A DNA stretch of 64,000 bases from Prochlorococcus sp. AG-412-J13 (GCA_003214815.1 QCLE01000001.1:1-64000); one strand, 5' to 3'. Positions 1-11,421 are shown, counted from the first letter of the stretch. The notes: generated by a model from the sequence alone, not told the origin. A program made the numbers and translations.

Positions 1-83
1 TGTTCTATATAAATTTTTTTAGTTATGAATTCTTTCCAATTATCATTTTTTATAAGAAATCTTCTTTCTATTTCTAAAGCCAT
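1..83 (-). CDS. CYTH-domain protein (triphosphatase family), partial; N-terminus only, runs off the left edge
   Basis: Minus-strand ATG at 83 translates MALEIERRFLIKNDNWKEFITKKIYIEQ...; EIERRFL is the typical CYTH N-terminal motif. Confidence 0.75.
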   Translation of the reverse strand, partial: MALEIERRFLIKNDNWKEFITKKIYIE

Positions 84-995
84 TTAATTTTTTGGATTTT
101 TTTGAGATAAATCACCTTTCCAATCAAGTTTTTTTATGAGGGTATTATAGTAATTAGTGCTTTTTTTAAACTTTATTATTTTGCAGGGTGATTGCCCTTT
201 TGTGATCTCACAATAATAAGTTTCCTTAATAGTCATACATTTTGAACCGTCTCTCCATAATTTAATTTCCCCTTTACTTTTTTTTACAGGTTTAATTATT
301 ACCTTACTTGTATTAGGTATAACTATTGGTCTACTAGCCAAACTCATCGGGCATATAGGGTTAATTATCATTGCATCAATGCTAGGGTGCACTATTGGAC
401 CACCTGCAGCCATTGAGTAGGCTGTTGATCCAGTAGATGTAGATATGATTAAGCCATCACCTTTATATTCATTCACCTTCTCGTTATCTATTTCAATTTG
501 TATTTGGTTGGTAGGAGAAATGTCTTCTTCAACAGATTTAAAATAGAAATCATTTAAGGCGCCGTAGCTTTGTATAATCTTTTTCTCAGAACTTGTCCCG
601 TTAATATAAACATTACAATTTAATCTATTACGAAAGTCAATTGTATATTCTTCGTTTTCAAGGATTTCAATAAAAGATTTATCAAACAAAAAATCTTTTT
701 CTTGCGTAAGGAATCCCAGATTCCCACCAATATTAATGCTCAACAAAGGAATATCATAATCAGCTAAAGCATTTGCACATTTTAAGAAGGTTCCATCTCC
801 ACCAAGAACTATGCCAAAATTTGGTAGAAATTCTGGATTACAAAGATGTTTTTCAATTTCATCTTTATGAAAATCACTTTCAATTCTATTTGATTTTATA
901 TTTTTAGCTTTGAGGACTTCTTCACAGAATTTAGAAGCCTTTTTAGCTACAGAACTATCTGAACGATATACAATGAGCACTAATGAAATTTTCAT
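84..995 (-). CDS. nadK: NAD kinase
   Basis: [33 protein letters not shown] motifs. Confidence 0.95.
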   Translation of the reverse strand: MKISLVLIVYRSDSSVAKKASKFCEEVLKAKNIKSNRIESDFHKDEIEKHLCNPEFLPNFGIVLGGDGTFLKCANALADYDIPLLSINIGGNLGFLTQEKDFLFDKSFIEILENEEYTIDFRNRLNCNVYINGTSSEKKIIQSYGALNDFYFKSVEEDISPTNQIQIEIDNEKVNEYKGDGLIISTSTGSTAYSMAAGGPIVHPSIDAMIINPICPMSLASRPIVIPNTSKVIIKPVKKSKGEIKLWRDGSKCMTIKETYYCEITKGQSPCKIIKFKKSTNYYNTLIKKLDWKGDLSQKNPKN

Positions 996-1004
996 TTAGT
1001 GGTT

Positions 1005-1328
1005 TTACCATTTTAATAAATTAAAACTTTCCATATCTACAGTTACCCTATTCCTGTAAAGAGATAATAATATAGCTAATCCAACGGCTGCCTCTGCGGC
1101 AGCAACAGTAATCACAAAAATTGCAAAAACTTGACCTTGAATTAAATTATTATCAACAAAGGAAGAAAAAGTCATCAAATTTATATTTACTGCATTGAGC
1201 ATTAATTCAATGCTCATGAGAACTCTGACTGCATTTCTGCTATTTAATAATCCCCAAATACCAATACAGAAGAGTGCTGAAGATACTATTAAAAAAGCTT
1301 GAATAGGAATTGATTCTAAACTCATCAT
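1005..1328 (-). CDS. ndhE: NAD(P)H-quinone oxidoreductase subunit 4L
   Basis: NuoK-like 107 aa membrane protein; ndhA-I-G-E order. Confidence 0.95.
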   Translation of the reverse strand: MMSLESIPIQAFLIVSSALFCIGIWGLLNSRNAVRVLMSIELMLNAVNINLMTFSSFVDNNLIQGQVFAIFVITVAAAEAAVGLAILLSLYRNRVTVDMESFNLLKW

Positions 1329-1343
1329 AAGAAAGTTGAAAGG

Positions 1344-1943
1344 TTAATTTTTATTTGTAAGTAATGGTTCTGATGATTTTTCAATTAACTCTTGATCAAC
1401 AGGTAATCCAGTGGAAATATCTTTGCTCATTACATCTCTTCTAGCTAAAACAATAGCCCCAATCATTGCCATTAAGAGTAAAACTGAAGCTACTTCAAAT
1501 GGGAGTAAATAATCACTAAATAGATGTTCACCAATTCTGACAGTTGATTCTTCTCCTATAGAGTTTTGAGGACTTGATAGGTTCCATACATTGGTCAAGT
1601 CAACTCTTATTAAGAGGCTTAGTAGGGTTAAACATATTGATGTTGATATGATTCTTCTCGATTTAATATCATTAATGGGTTTTAAATCTTCTTTTTTATT
1701 GACTAGCATTATTGCAAAGATTATTAATACATTAACTGCGCCCACATAAACTAGAACTTGTGCTGCAGCAACAAAACTCGCATTTAAAAGAAGATATAAT
1801 CCTGCCACACTCATGAAAACTCCTCCTAGTAGAAAGGCTGAATAAACAATACTTTCGAGCAATACAACACCAAGTGCTCCAATAATGATAATTAAAGATA
1901 GAACTGTAAAACAAATAATTTGAGTTGTTATTGCAATAGACAT
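1344..1943 (-). CDS. ndhG: NAD(P)H-quinone oxidoreductase subunit 6
   Basis: NuoJ-like hydrophobic protein in the ndh operon. Confidence 0.95.
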   Translation of the reverse strand: MSIAITTQIICFTVLSLIIIIGALGVVLLESIVYSAFLLGGVFMSVAGLYLLLNASFVAAAQVLVYVGAVNVLIIFAIMLVNKKEDLKPINDIKSRRIISTSICLTLLSLLIRVDLTNVWNLSSPQNSIGEESTVRIGEHLFSDYLLPFEVASVLLLMAMIGAIVLARRDVMSKDISTGLPVDQELIEKSSEPLLTNKN

Positions 1944-1956
1944 AAATTAATGGAAA

Positions 1957-2583
1957 TTAATTGTTTGGATTAGAAACTTTATCTTTATTTTCATTGGATT
2001 CAGGTCTCATCCAATCATAGACTTCTTCAGGTAATTTACCAACTCTAGTATCTGAAGCTGGGATTTCATGAGGGTCCATGATACCTTTGGGAAGATAGGC
2101 AAGTTCTCTGAGAGGTTTAACTGAAGGATCTGTTGTGACGTTTGTAGGTAGTCTACCAAGTGCAACATTATCAAAATTTAGATTGTGTCTGTCAAAAGTA
2201 GCTAATTCATATTCTTCGGTCATTGATAAACAATTAGTTGGACAAAATTCAACGCAATTCCCGCAAAATATACAAACTCCAAAGTCTATAGAATAGTTTC
2301 TTAGTTCCTTTTTTTTTGTTTCTTTATTCATTACCCAATCAACTACTGGTAGATTTATGGGGCATACCCTCACGCAAACTTCACAAGCAATACATTTATC
2401 GAATTCATAATGTATCCTTCCTCTATATCTTTCAGAAGGTATTAACTTTTCATATGGATATTGGACAGTAACAGGTCTTCTTCGAAGATGATCAAAAGTA
2501 ACTGATAAGCCATTGTATAAATATTTGCCAGCATTAAATGCTTCTTTGATATAGCTATTTATTTGTTGAAGGAAATTTTTCAT
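1957..2583 (-). CDS. ndhI: NAD(P)H-quinone oxidoreductase subunit I (2x 4Fe-4S)
   Basis: [12 protein letters not shown] and [12 protein letters not shown] ferredoxin motifs. Confidence 0.97.
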   Translation of the reverse strand: MKNFLQQINSYIKEAFNAGKYLYNGLSVTFDHLRRRPVTVQYPYEKLIPSERYRGRIHYEFDKCIACEVCVRVCPINLPVVDWVMNKETKKKELRNYSIDFGVCIFCGNCVEFCPTNCLSMTEEYELATFDRHNLNFDNVALGRLPTNVTTDPSVKPLRELAYLPKGIMDPHEIPASDTRVGKLPEEVYDWMRPESNENKDKVSNPNN

Positions 2584-2651
2584 TTTGAAGAATTTACTTA
2601 GTTATTTTATTTTAGTGGATTAATTTTTAATTTAAGTATTTTTACTTAAGT

Positions 2652-3770
2652 TTATCCACCAAAGAATTGCGGAAAAGCAAGTTTTAATCCTGCAGTTATC
2701 AAAAGATTAGCAAGAGAAATTGGAAGAAGAAACTTCCATCCTAGATCTAATAGTTGATCTATTCTTACTCTAGGAGTTGTCCAACGCAATAATATCGCAA
2801 TGAAAACTAAAAGATATGCTTTCAATACAGTCATTACAATTCCTATTGATGCAGTGAAGACTTGTATAAAGGGTGCATTAATTGGCAAATTTAGAAACTT
2901 AGCTATTAATTCAACTGGAATAGGAAAACCCCATCCTCCCAAATAAAGTATTGATACCAATAAAGCTGAAAGGATTAAATTAATGTAACTACCAAGGTAG
3001 AACAATGCGAATTTCATTCCTGCATATTCAGTTTGATATCCTGCAACTAATTCTTCTTCAGCTTCAGGTAAGTCAAATGGAAGTCTTTCACATTCTGCAA
3101 GAGCACAAATCCAAAAGACTATAAAACCAACTGGTTGTCTCCATATATTCCAACTTAAGATTCCAGCTCCACTTTGTTGGTTGACAATGTCAATAGTACT
3201 TAGAGAATTTGTCATTAGTACGATAGCCAATACAGATAAAGCTAAAGGAATTTCATAACTTATTGATTGAGCTGCTGCTCTTAATCCTCCTAATAAAGAA
3301 TATTTATTATTTGATGCATATCCGCTCATAAGAAGTCCTATTGGCTGGATACTGCTTAAAGCGATCCATAGGAAAATTCCAATACCAACGTTACTTATTA
3401 AAAGGTTTTGTCCAAAAGGAACAATTAGCCAGGACAAAATCACTGGAACAAGAACTAATATAGGTCCTGCAGTGAAGAGAATTCCATCCGCTTTAGCAGG
3501 AATAATATCCTCTTTGACAAGTAACTTAAGACCATCTGCAATTGGTTGAAGGACGCCAAGAGCACCTGCATACTCGGGACCTATTCTTTGTTGAGCAGCA
3601 GCAGATATTTTTCTTTCAAGCCAAACTGTTACTAAAACTCCAACAACTGCCGCTACCAAAACCAAAAGCATAGGTAAAGGGAGCCAAATTATATGAGCGA
3701 TTTCGCTGGACAGGCCAAAACCTTTTAAGAATTCATTAAAACTATATTCGAGGTCTAATCCGTATTCCAA
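2652..3770 (-). CDS. ndhA: NAD(P)H-quinone oxidoreductase subunit 1
   Basis: NuoH-like: [40 protein letters not shown]. Confidence 0.97.
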   Translation of the reverse strand: MEYGLDLEYSFNEFLKGFGLSSEIAHIIWLPLPMLLVLVAAVVGVLVTVWLERKISAAAQQRIGPEYAGALGVLQPIADGLKLLVKEDIIPAKADGILFTAGPILVLVPVILSWLIVPFGQNLLISNVGIGIFLWIALSSIQPIGLLMSGYASNNKYSLLGGLRAAAQSISYEIPLALSVLAIVLMTNSLSTIDIVNQQSGAGILSWNIWRQPVGFIVFWICALAECERLPFDLPEAEEELVAGYQTEYAGMKFALFYLGSYINLILSALLVSILYLGGWGFPIPVELIAKFLNLPINAPFIQVFTASIGIVMTVLKAYLLVFIAILLRWTTPRVRIDQLLDLGWKFLLPISLANLLITAGLKLAFPQFFGG

Positions 3771-3845
3771 AATTTTTATGTTATTTACTTAATAGATTAA
3801 CTCTTCACAAACGATATGTGTGTTTTTTATGAAAAGCTGCAAATA

Positions 3846-4991
3846 TTATTCTCGGTTTTCTAGGCTAATCCACTCTCTTGGTGCTGAACCTGTGTAGATT
3901 TGCGATGGTCTGAAAATTCTATTTGCTCCAAGTTGCTCTCTCCAATGAGCCAACCAACCAGCTACTCTAGATATGGCAAAAATTGGCGTAAATAAATCAC
4001 GAGGAATACCAAGTTTTCTATAAACAAGACCAGAATAAAAGTCTACGTTAGGGAATATACCCTTCGGGCCAAGTCTTGGTATTGCCTCTGCCTCAAGTGA
4101 TTTAGCAACTTCATACATTTCATCTGCTCCAAATCTAATAAAAAGCTCTTCTGCCAGTTTTTGAAGAATTATTGCTCTTGGATCTTTGACTTTATATTCT
4201 CTGTGGCCGAAGCCCATTATCTTGCTTTTGTTTTTTATCGCGTCATCTAAAAAAGACCCAGCATTTTCTGGGGTTTTAATCTCTTCTAACATTGCAATCA
4301 CATCCTCATTTGCTCCTCCGTGCAGTGGGCCAGCAAGGGTTCCTACTGCAGAGGCGATGACAGCATATGGGTCTGTAAGAGTGCTGGCAGTCACTCTAGC
4401 GCTAAATGTACTTGCGTTTAAACTATGTTCGGCATGTAGAATTAAACACCTATCAAAAACTTTTGCAGCTATAGGATCTTGTTCTTTTTCAGTCAGCATG
4501 TAAAGAAAATTTGATGAGTAAGTTAAATCATCTCTAGGTTGAATTGGGTCTTGTCCTTTTCTAATTAGTTGAAACGCAGCAATCATTGTGGGTATTTTAG
4601 CTATTAGTCTTATGACTGCGTTATAGATGTAATTAGGATCATCTATCGCTCTACGAGAATAGAAAAGCCCCAAAGATGCTGCGCTAGATTGCAGAGCGTC
4701 CATAGGATGACCTGTAGCAGGGAAACATTTCATCATATCTCTGACTCTAAAACTTAACCTTCGGTGCATCTGAACTTCTTGTTCAAAATCTCTAAGTTGA
4801 ATAGCTGTGGGTAATTCACCCCAAATTAATAGGTAAGCAGTTTCTAAAAAACTGCTTTTTTTGGATAGTTCCTCAATTGAGTACCCTCTGTACAACAATT
4901 TACCTTTGTTGCCGTCAATATCACAGATAGATGAATTAGTAACTGGGACGCCCTCTAATCCTGGTTTTAAAATTAGTTTGTTACTATCCAA
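3846..4991 (-). CDS. gltA: Citrate synthase
   Basis: GPLHGGANEDV, GFGHREYKVKDPRA motifs. Confidence 0.96.
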   Translation of the reverse strand: MDSNKLILKPGLEGVPVTNSSICDIDGNKGKLLYRGYSIEELSKKSSFLETAYLLIWGELPTAIQLRDFEQEVQMHRRLSFRVRDMMKCFPATGHPMDALQSSAASLGLFYSRRAIDDPNYIYNAVIRLIAKIPTMIAAFQLIRKGQDPIQPRDDLTYSSNFLYMLTEKEQDPIAAKVFDRCLILHAEHSLNASTFSARVTASTLTDPYAVIASAVGTLAGPLHGGANEDVIAMLEEIKTPENAGSFLDDAIKNKSKIMGFGHREYKVKDPRAIILQKLAEELFIRFGADEMYEVAKSLEAEAIPRLGPKGIFPNVDFYSGLVYRKLGIPRDLFTPIFAISRVAGWLAHWREQLGANRIFRPSQIYTGSAPREWISLENRE

Positions 4992-5117
4992 TTGCTTAAT
5001 TCAATATCAAATACTTATAGATTAAAGATAGTCAAATAATTTTTAATTAACCACAAGATATTAATTTCACAGAAATTTAAAATGATTGTGTCTAAAGCTT
5101 GTTTGATTAAATTTAAT

Positions 5118-6584
5118 TTAAAGAATTTTTAATTTTGTTTCTGTATAAAGAATTGGATTTTTTTCAGGAATAGTTTGTCTTATGATGTGTAGAGATTCTT
5201 CATTTGATATTTTTAAAATATTTCTAATGAGAAAATTAAGGTCTTGCAAATCTAAAAAATATTCAATTTTATTAGAATTACCACCTTTGATATCAACTTT
5301 TGAATAAAGAAAAGCAGATTTATCTTTATTACTTTTTAGGTTAAAAAATTTCTTTGATATTGTCTCTAGTTTTTTACTATCAATTAAATAATTACTTATG
5401 GTTTGTAGACCTCCTGATTCTATTGAATAGATATTTTCAAAAGTTAATTGTTTTATAACATCGTCTTTTTCTTCAAGAATATCTTTGGAATATATCGAAT
5501 AAGAATCTTCATTTTGTATTAAAGTATATAGGTTGAAATCTTTTAGTTTTTTCAAAGCACTTAAATCAAATTGATCTTCATTATTTTTTTCAAATGTAAT
5601 AAGCCAATCTTTATTTGAATTGATAATTAGAATGTTTTGATTTGCATTGTCATTAAACTCTTCAAAAAAATTGAGTTCAAAATCATTTATTAAAGGTTTT
5701 AGATATTTGTCAAAGTTTTCTACATCACTAAAAATTGAAATCTCAAGATTATCTTCATCCGTATTCTCTTTATTTACTAGCTTATCGTAAGTATGAATAT
5801 CAATATTTTTTTTATTATTTAGTAAATATGATTTTAAGATTAAATGTTTATTCTTTAAGTCAAATGTGGTAGCTATAATATTTTCATTATTCTCAGTAAA
5901 AATTTGATTATTAAAAAATATACTTTCCCAAAATTTATTTCTAAATAATATGTTCTTTTCGTTTTTTAATCCAAAAAGTTCTCGCTCATATTGAAATTTT
6001 TTTTCTTTAAAATCATTACTAGAGTTAATACTATTTGTGATTAATTTTTTATCTGATGAAGCAATTATATAATTATCCTCGGTCCGATATATAAAGTTAA
6101 TGAAATTTAGTTTATTTTCTCTATTAATTGAAATTATCTCATCAATCTGATCAATTTTATTAGGCCAATTTAATAAATCATCTATTGTTTTTTCTGGCTT
6201 AATTTTAAATACAATCAAAATATCATCTTTAAGCTTTTTATTATCCTCAAAAGTTGAGATTATAATTTCATTATCATAGATATCTTCTAATTTATTGTTG
6301 CCTAGATCTATACCTAAGTAATTTAATATAGAATCTTTTATTAAAACAAAGTTAGCTTGATTTTTTGGGTTTTTATCTTTTTCATTATTGTTAACAATAT
6401 TAAAACTATCTAAATTTGAAATAAATAATAATTTATTGTTATCAGGTATATATTTTAAGATATTTAGCTGCTCAATATTTATACTTTGCTTCGTATTTTT
6501 ATTAGCAGAAACTTTTTTACAACCAATAAAAAGTAATAAAGATAATAATAATATTATGGCTACTACTCTAAGTTTCATTATCAA
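5118..6584 (-). CDS. Conserved hypothetical, probable lipoprotein, possibly DUF3352-like
   Basis: Long ORF with hydrophobic N-terminus ending in a possible lipobox (LLLFIGC). Confidence 0.7.
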   Translation of the reverse strand: MIMKLRVVAIILLLSLLLFIGCKKVSANKNTKQSINIEQLNILKYIPDNNKLLFISNLDSFNIVNNNEKDKNPKNQANFVLIKDSILNYLGIDLGNNKLEDIYDNEIIISTFEDNKKLKDDILIVFKIKPEKTIDDLLNWPNKIDQIDEIISINRENKLNFINFIYRTEDNYIIASSDKKLITNSINSSNDFKEKKFQYERELFGLKNEKNILFRNKFWESIFFNNQIFTENNENIIATTFDLKNKHLILKSYLLNNKKNIDIHTYDKLVNKENTDEDNLEISIFSDVENFDKYLKPLINDFELNFFEEFNDNANQNILIINSNKDWLITFEKNNEDQFDLSALKKLKDFNLYTLIQNEDSYSIYSKDILEEKDDVIKQLTFENIYSIESGGLQTISNYLIDSKKLETISKKFFNLKSNKDKSAFLYSKVDIKGGNSNKIEYFLDLQDLNFLIRNILKISNEESLHIIRQTIPEKNPILYTETKLKIL

Positions 6585-6667
6585 TGTTTATTTTTATTTT
6601 TAACAATAAATTTCCTACTGCAACTTAATTTATTAAATTGTAAATAACACATAATTTATCCTCTCCA

Positions 6668-7018
6668 TTGGGAAATTATCCAAAATCTATAAATGCCTCT
6701 AGTCTCAATGATTGGTTTAATTCTGAGAAAGAAGATCCAGTTTTGATTGATGTGAGAGAACAGTCAGAGCTTGAACTTGCTCGTTTTTCAAAAGAATTTT
6801 TACATATACCTATTAGTAAAGTCACATCTGAATACGTTAAGGAAATATTTGCTGGTTTATTAGACAGAGAAATTATTGTTAGCTGTCATGCAGGAATAAG
6901 AAGTTATAACTTTTGTCAATGGTGCCTAGATAATAATATTGTGAGTGAAATATGGAATTTGGAGGAGGGAATTGATGGATGGAGTAGATATATTGACCCA
7001 TCAATTCCAAGGTATTGA
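6668..7018 (+). CDS. Rhodanese-like sulfurtransferase domain protein
   Basis: LIDVREQSE and catalytic-loop Cys VSCHAGIRS; TTG start. Confidence 0.9.
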   Translation: MGNYPKSINASSLNDWFNSEKEDPVLIDVREQSELELARFSKEFLHIPISKVTSEYVKEIFAGLLDREIIVSCHAGIRSYNFCQWCLDNNIVSEIWNLEEGIDGWSRYIDPSIPRY

Positions 7019-8263
7019 TTAAATATCTAATGAAGATGCAACGGTATTAACATCTTTGTCCCCTCTTCCAGAGCAGTTGATAACTATATGAGTATCTTTT
7101 TCAAGAGTAGGGCATAATTTATCCAACCAAGCAAATGCATGGGATGTTTCAAGTGCCGGAATAATTCCTTCAAGTTCACTAACAAGTCTTAAAGCATCTA
7201 AAGCCTCTTGATCTGTGACTGATCCATATTCTGCTCTACCTATATCTTTTAAATGGCTATGTTCAGGCCCTACTCCTGGGTAATCTAATCCTGCACTTAT
7301 TGAGTGAGCTTCTTGTACTTGACCATTATCATCTTGCAAAAGAAGACTCATTGATCCATGCAAAATTCCAATTGACCCTTTAGTGATAGTTGCAGCATGT
7401 TTGTCAGTATCAACTCCGCTTCCTGCTGCTTCAACTCCAATAAGTCGTACAGAAGTTTCTTTAACGAAAGGATGGAAAAGACCCATTGCATTTGATCCCC
7501 CGCCTACACAAGCAAGTAAAATATCGGGTAAAGATCCAAATGATTCCAGACATTGTTTTCTAGTTTCTTCTCCTATAACTGCATGAAAATCTCTCACAAT
7601 CTTTGGGAAAGGGTGTGGGCCTGCAACAGATCCTAAAATGTAGTGTGTGGTTTCGACATTAGAAACCCAATCTCTAATGGCTTCACTAGTAGCATCCTTA
7701 AGTGTTGCAGTTCCAGAATTTACAACTTTAACTTCAGCTCCTAGAAGTTTCATTCTGAAAACGTTAAGGGATTGCCTTTTTATGTCTTCAGCACCCATAT
7801 AGATAATACATTTCAAGCCAAATCTCGCACAAACAGTAGCCGTAGCAACTCCATGCTGACCTGCTCCAGTTTCTGCAATTATTCTTTTTTTGCCCATTCT
7901 TATAGCTAATAAAGCTTGTCCAAGGGCATTATTAATTTTGTGGGCACCAGTATGATTTAAATCTTCTCTTTTAAGCCATATTCTTGGAGTTGATTGTTTA
8001 GTTTTGTAATGTTCAGTAAGTCTTTTGGCTTCATAAAGTGGTGTTTCTCTTCCTACATAAGTCTTAAGTAGATGATTTAATTCTTCTACAAAAAAATTAT
8101 CTTTCCATGCATTAGATGCAGCTGTTTCAAGCTCAAACAGAGCAGGCATTAGCGTTTCAGGAACATATTGACCACCATATTTTCCAAATCTTCCCTCTTT
8201 GGAAGGTTGATTTAAATCATCATTTTTATAGTTTTGATCTTTGCGAGAAAATGTACTTACCAC
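7019..8263 (-). CDS. trpB: Tryptophan synthase beta chain
   Basis: [37 protein letters not shown] motif. Confidence 0.98.
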   Translation of the reverse strand: MVSTFSRKDQNYKNDDLNQPSKEGRFGKYGGQYVPETLMPALFELETAASNAWKDNFFVEELNHLLKTYVGRETPLYEAKRLTEHYKTKQSTPRIWLKREDLNHTGAHKINNALGQALLAIRMGKKRIIAETGAGQHGVATATVCARFGLKCIIYMGAEDIKRQSLNVFRMKLLGAEVKVVNSGTATLKDATSEAIRDWVSNVETTHYILGSVAGPHPFPKIVRDFHAVIGEETRKQCLESFGSLPDILLACVGGGSNAMGLFHPFVKETSVRLIGVEAAGSGVDTDKHAATITKGSIGILHGSMSLLLQDDNGQVQEAHSISAGLDYPGVGPEHSHLKDIGRAEYGSVTDQEALDALRLVSELEGIIPALETSHAFAWLDKLCPTLEKDTHIVINCSGRGDKDVNTVASSLDI

Positions 8264-8302
8264 TTTTTCTATAGAATAAGTATTAACTAACTATAGATTA
8301 TA

Positions 8303-8623
8303 TTGAAAATAATGGGAAAAAAGAATTGGATCGAATTTGATAATCAAGAAAAAAAATCTGAAGAAACAGCTAAGTTAGATATTTTTAATAAAAAATCAAA
8401 AATAAATATTTCAAAACAAAAAAAAGGTAAAAAGGGCAAAACTATAACTTTAATTAGAGGTTTAGGCACTGAGGATGAAATCTTATTAAAAGAATTACTA
8501 AAAAAAATTAAAGTTTTTTGTGGGACTGGAGGAACATTAATTGATAGAAATATCCAGTTACAGGGTGATATGGTATCGAAATCAATCGAGTTTCTTCGTA
8601 AAGAGGGATTTCATAATTTATGA
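8303..8623 (+). CDS. SUI1-family translation initiation factor
   Basis: SUI1 C-terminal signature KVFCGTGGTLIDRNIQLQGD. Confidence 0.9.
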   Translation: MKIMGKKNWIEFDNQEKKSEETAKLDIFNKKSKINISKQKKGKKGKTITLIRGLGTEDEILLKELLKKIKVFCGTGGTLIDRNIQLQGDMVSKSIEFLRKEGFHNL

Positions 8624-8650
8624 AGCAAGGGTTAGGATAGGTTTTAAATT

Positions 8651-9289
8651 TTGATGATGCAAAAAATGAAAGAACAAGATCAAATAAATTCAACCAATAT
8701 AAAGTGGCACAATTTAACTATTGATAGAGAAAAGCTAGAGAAAATGAGAGGTCATAAAGGTATGGTTATCTGGTTTACAGGTTTATCTGGTTCTGGCAAA
8801 AGTACTTTGGCCAACGCTTTAAATGAAGTTTTACACTTAGATGGCTTTTCGACTTATGTGTTGGATGGAGATAATATTAGACACGGTTTATGTAAAGATC
8901 TTGGTTTTTCGGATGAAGATAGAGAAGAAAATATAAGAAGAATTGGAGAAGTTGCGAATTTATTTATGAATGCTGGGATAATAACTATTACAGCATTCGT
9001 TTCGCCATTTATTAGCGATAGAGATAAGGTAAGAAAAATTATTGGATCTAAGGATTTTATTGAAGTTTATTGTGCTGCTGATATTACAGTTTGCGAAAAT
9101 AGGGATACTAAAGGTCTTTATAAGAAAGCTCGTTTGGGTGAAATTAAGGAATTTACAGGGATTTCTAGTCCATATGAAGCTCCTCATAATCCAGAAATTG
9201 TTGTTGATACAGGTTCGTTAGATTTAAATTATTCCGTTGAAAAAGTTGTTAACTACCTTAAAAAAGAAAACTTTCTTAACAAGGCCTAA
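8651..9289 (+). CDS. cysC: Adenylylsulfate kinase
   Basis: GLSGSGKSTLANAL, LDGDNIRHGLCKDLGFS. Confidence 0.97.
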   Translation: MMMQKMKEQDQINSTNIKWHNLTIDREKLEKMRGHKGMVIWFTGLSGSGKSTLANALNEVLHLDGFSTYVLDGDNIRHGLCKDLGFSDEDREENIRRIGEVANLFMNAGIITITAFVSPFISDRDKVRKIIGSKDFIEVYCAADITVCENRDTKGLYKKARLGEIKEFTGISSPYEAPHNPEIVVDTGSLDLNYSVEKVVNYLKKENFLNKA

Positions 9290-9304
9290 TAGAAAAATAT
9301 TAGT

Positions 9305-9841
9305 TCATTTATTTTGAAGATAATTGTCAGGTCCAATAGTTGATAACTTACTATTTTTTGTTCTTACCTGTGTATGAAGATTTTCTCTGAATTCTTTTAA
9401 ATTTTTCTTTATGGATTCATCAAATAAACTGATCATCTCTATTGCCAATAATCCAGCATTCTGACCTCCATTAATTGCAACTGTTGCAACTGGAATCCCA
9501 GCGGGCATTTGAACGATTGATAAAAGAGAGTCAATCCCCTTAAGTGTCTTACTCTCTACTGGTACTCCAATTACAGGAATGCAAGTTATGGATGCCAACA
9601 TTCCTGGAAGATGAGCAGCACCACCAGCACCAGCAATTATTACTTTTATGTTTTCTGATTCTGCATTTTTTGCATATTCCATCATTTCAATAGGTGTTCG
9701 ATGAGCAGAAAGTATACAAACTTCATTTTTTACTCCAAATTCTCTTAAAATGTCAATGGCTGGTTTCAATGTTTTTAGATCTGAATCACTACCCATTACG
9801 ACAGCAATTTTATAAATATCTTTAGAATTCAATTCTGACAA
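9305..9841 (-). CDS. purE: N5-carboxyaminoimidazole ribonucleotide mutase
   Basis: VVMGSDSDL, LSAHRTP, AGAGGAAHLPGM. Confidence 0.97.
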   Translation of the reverse strand: MSELNSKDIYKIAVVMGSDSDLKTLKPAIDILREFGVKNEVCILSAHRTPIEMMEYAKNAESENIKVIIAGAGGAAHLPGMLASITCIPVIGVPVESKTLKGIDSLLSIVQMPAGIPVATVAINGGQNAGLLAIEMISLFDESIKKNLKEFRENLHTQVRTKNSKLSTIGPDNYLQNK

Positions 9842-9930
9842 AATAACAAATCAATTCTTTCCTATAATGGCGTGCAATTAATTTGGTGCCAGTTAGTTAG
9901 TATAAAAAGAAGAAATTTTCATAGAATATT

Positions 9931-10629
9931 ATGACGTCAAATAAGATTATCGAAAAAAGCGAAGTTAGGGAGTATTTTAATGGTACTGGCTTTGAAAGAT
10001 GGAATAAAATTTATAGCAAATCTGATGAAATTAATACAGTTCAGAAAAATATTAGGAAAGGACATCAAAAAACTGTAGATGATGTAGTCTCATACATCAA
10101 AAATTATCCTGAACTAACAAAAAAAAGTTATTGTGATGCAGGATGTGGTGTAGGAAGTCTTTCCATACCTTTATTAAGACTTGGTATAAAAGAATTACAG
10201 GTGAGCGATATTTCTTCTGAAATGATTAATGAAACAAAGAAACGCATTAATGAATTAGGTTTGAATCAAGGCAAAATAAAATATGAAGTATGTGATCTGG
10301 AAAAATTAAAAGGACTATTTGATGTTGTAGTTTGTTTGGACGTATTTATTCATTATCCTCAACCGGTCGCAGAAGAAATGGTCCAACATCTATGCGATTT
10401 AAGCAAAGAAAAACTAATCGTTAGCTTTGCTCCTTATACTCCAGTTCTTGCTGTTCTAAAAAATATTGGAAAATTATTTCCTGGGCCAAGTAAAACTACA
10501 AGAGCATATACATTGAAAGAAAAGGGTATTATTAATGCTGCTAAACAAAGAGGATTTAAAGTGGTTAAAAAGAAATTAAATCAAGCTCCTTTTTATTTTT
10601 CAAAACTAATTGAATTCGAAAAAATTTAA
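9931..10629 (+). CDS. chlM: Mg-protoporphyrin IX methyltransferase
   Basis: SAM motif CDAGCGVGSLSIPL and ChlM-like C-terminus. Confidence 0.93.
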   Translation: MTSNKIIEKSEVREYFNGTGFERWNKIYSKSDEINTVQKNIRKGHQKTVDDVVSYIKNYPELTKKSYCDAGCGVGSLSIPLLRLGIKELQVSDISSEMINETKKRINELGLNQGKIKYEVCDLEKLKGLFDVVVCLDVFIHYPQPVAEEMVQHLCDLSKEKLIVSFAPYTPVLAVLKNIGKLFPGPSKTTRAYTLKEKGIINAAKQRGFKVVKKKLNQAPFYFSKLIEFEKI

Positions 10630-10633
10630 TAAT

Positions 10634-11362
10634 TTATTTTACTAAATGATTTTCAAGTGCATAACGAACTAATTCGGTTCGGCTAGATGTACCTGTCTTG
10701 ATAAAAAGTCTACTTACATATTTCTCAACATTTCTAATAGATGTTTCAAGCTGTCTTGCAATTTCCTTGTTCATAAGGCCCTCTGCTACTAATTGAAGTA
10801 CACTTGCTTCTCTTGGAGTAAAACTAGGAATGTTTATTGTATTTTCTGAATTAGTTGGATTTTGGTCTGTGAGCATAGATTTTATTTCAGTAATTTGTTT
10901 AGCCATTTTGCTTACATCAATATCTGCGAATCGTGCCGCTTCTTTTAGTAAACGTTCTTGTCTCTTGATTACATTTTTAACTCTTGCAGCTAATTCATCG
11001 GGATCGAAAGGTTTGGAAATATAATCATCAACTCCTGCAAGATAGCCTTCTGTTCTGTCTAGGGTCATTCCTTTTGCAGTCAGAAAAATAACTGGAGTTC
11101 CTCCTAATTTTTCATCCTCTCTAATTTTTTCTAATAAAGCATAACCGTTAGCTCGGGGCATCATAATGTCGCTAATTATCAAATCGGGAAAAACTGTTTG
11201 AGCCTTTTCCCATCCATCCTCTCCATCCACTGCAATAAATATTTCAAAGCCTTCATCTTCTAGAAAGGTTTTAACAGCTGTTCTTAAACCAGGCTCATCA
11301 TCAACTAATAAAATTTTTGATTTTCTTACCGGTTCATTATTTATTTGATTAATTTCATTCAT
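10634..11362 (-). CDS. Response regulator, receiver plus LuxR-type HTH (Ycf29-like)
   Basis: Receiver (DDEPG, DIMMPRANGY, LTAKG) plus C-terminal LuxR HTH (FTPREASVLQLVAEGLMNKEIA). Confidence 0.9.
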   Translation of the reverse strand: MNEINQINNEPVRKSKILLVDDEPGLRTAVKTFLEDEGFEIFIAVDGEDGWEKAQTVFPDLIISDIMMPRANGYALLEKIREDEKLGGTPVIFLTAKGMTLDRTEGYLAGVDDYISKPFDPDELAARVKNVIKRQERLLKEAARFADIDVSKMAKQITEIKSMLTDQNPTNSENTINIPSFTPREASVLQLVAEGLMNKEIARQLETSIRNVEKYVSRLFIKTGTSSRTELVRYALENHLVK

Positions 11363-11421
11363 TTTTTAAATTCTTTAATTTGATTTTCTAGTAATAAACA
11401 GAATTTTATATACTAAACATA

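Noticed and set aside
4186-4503. Plus-strand 105-aa ORF inside gltA
   Set aside because: Antisense to citrate synthase, no independent support
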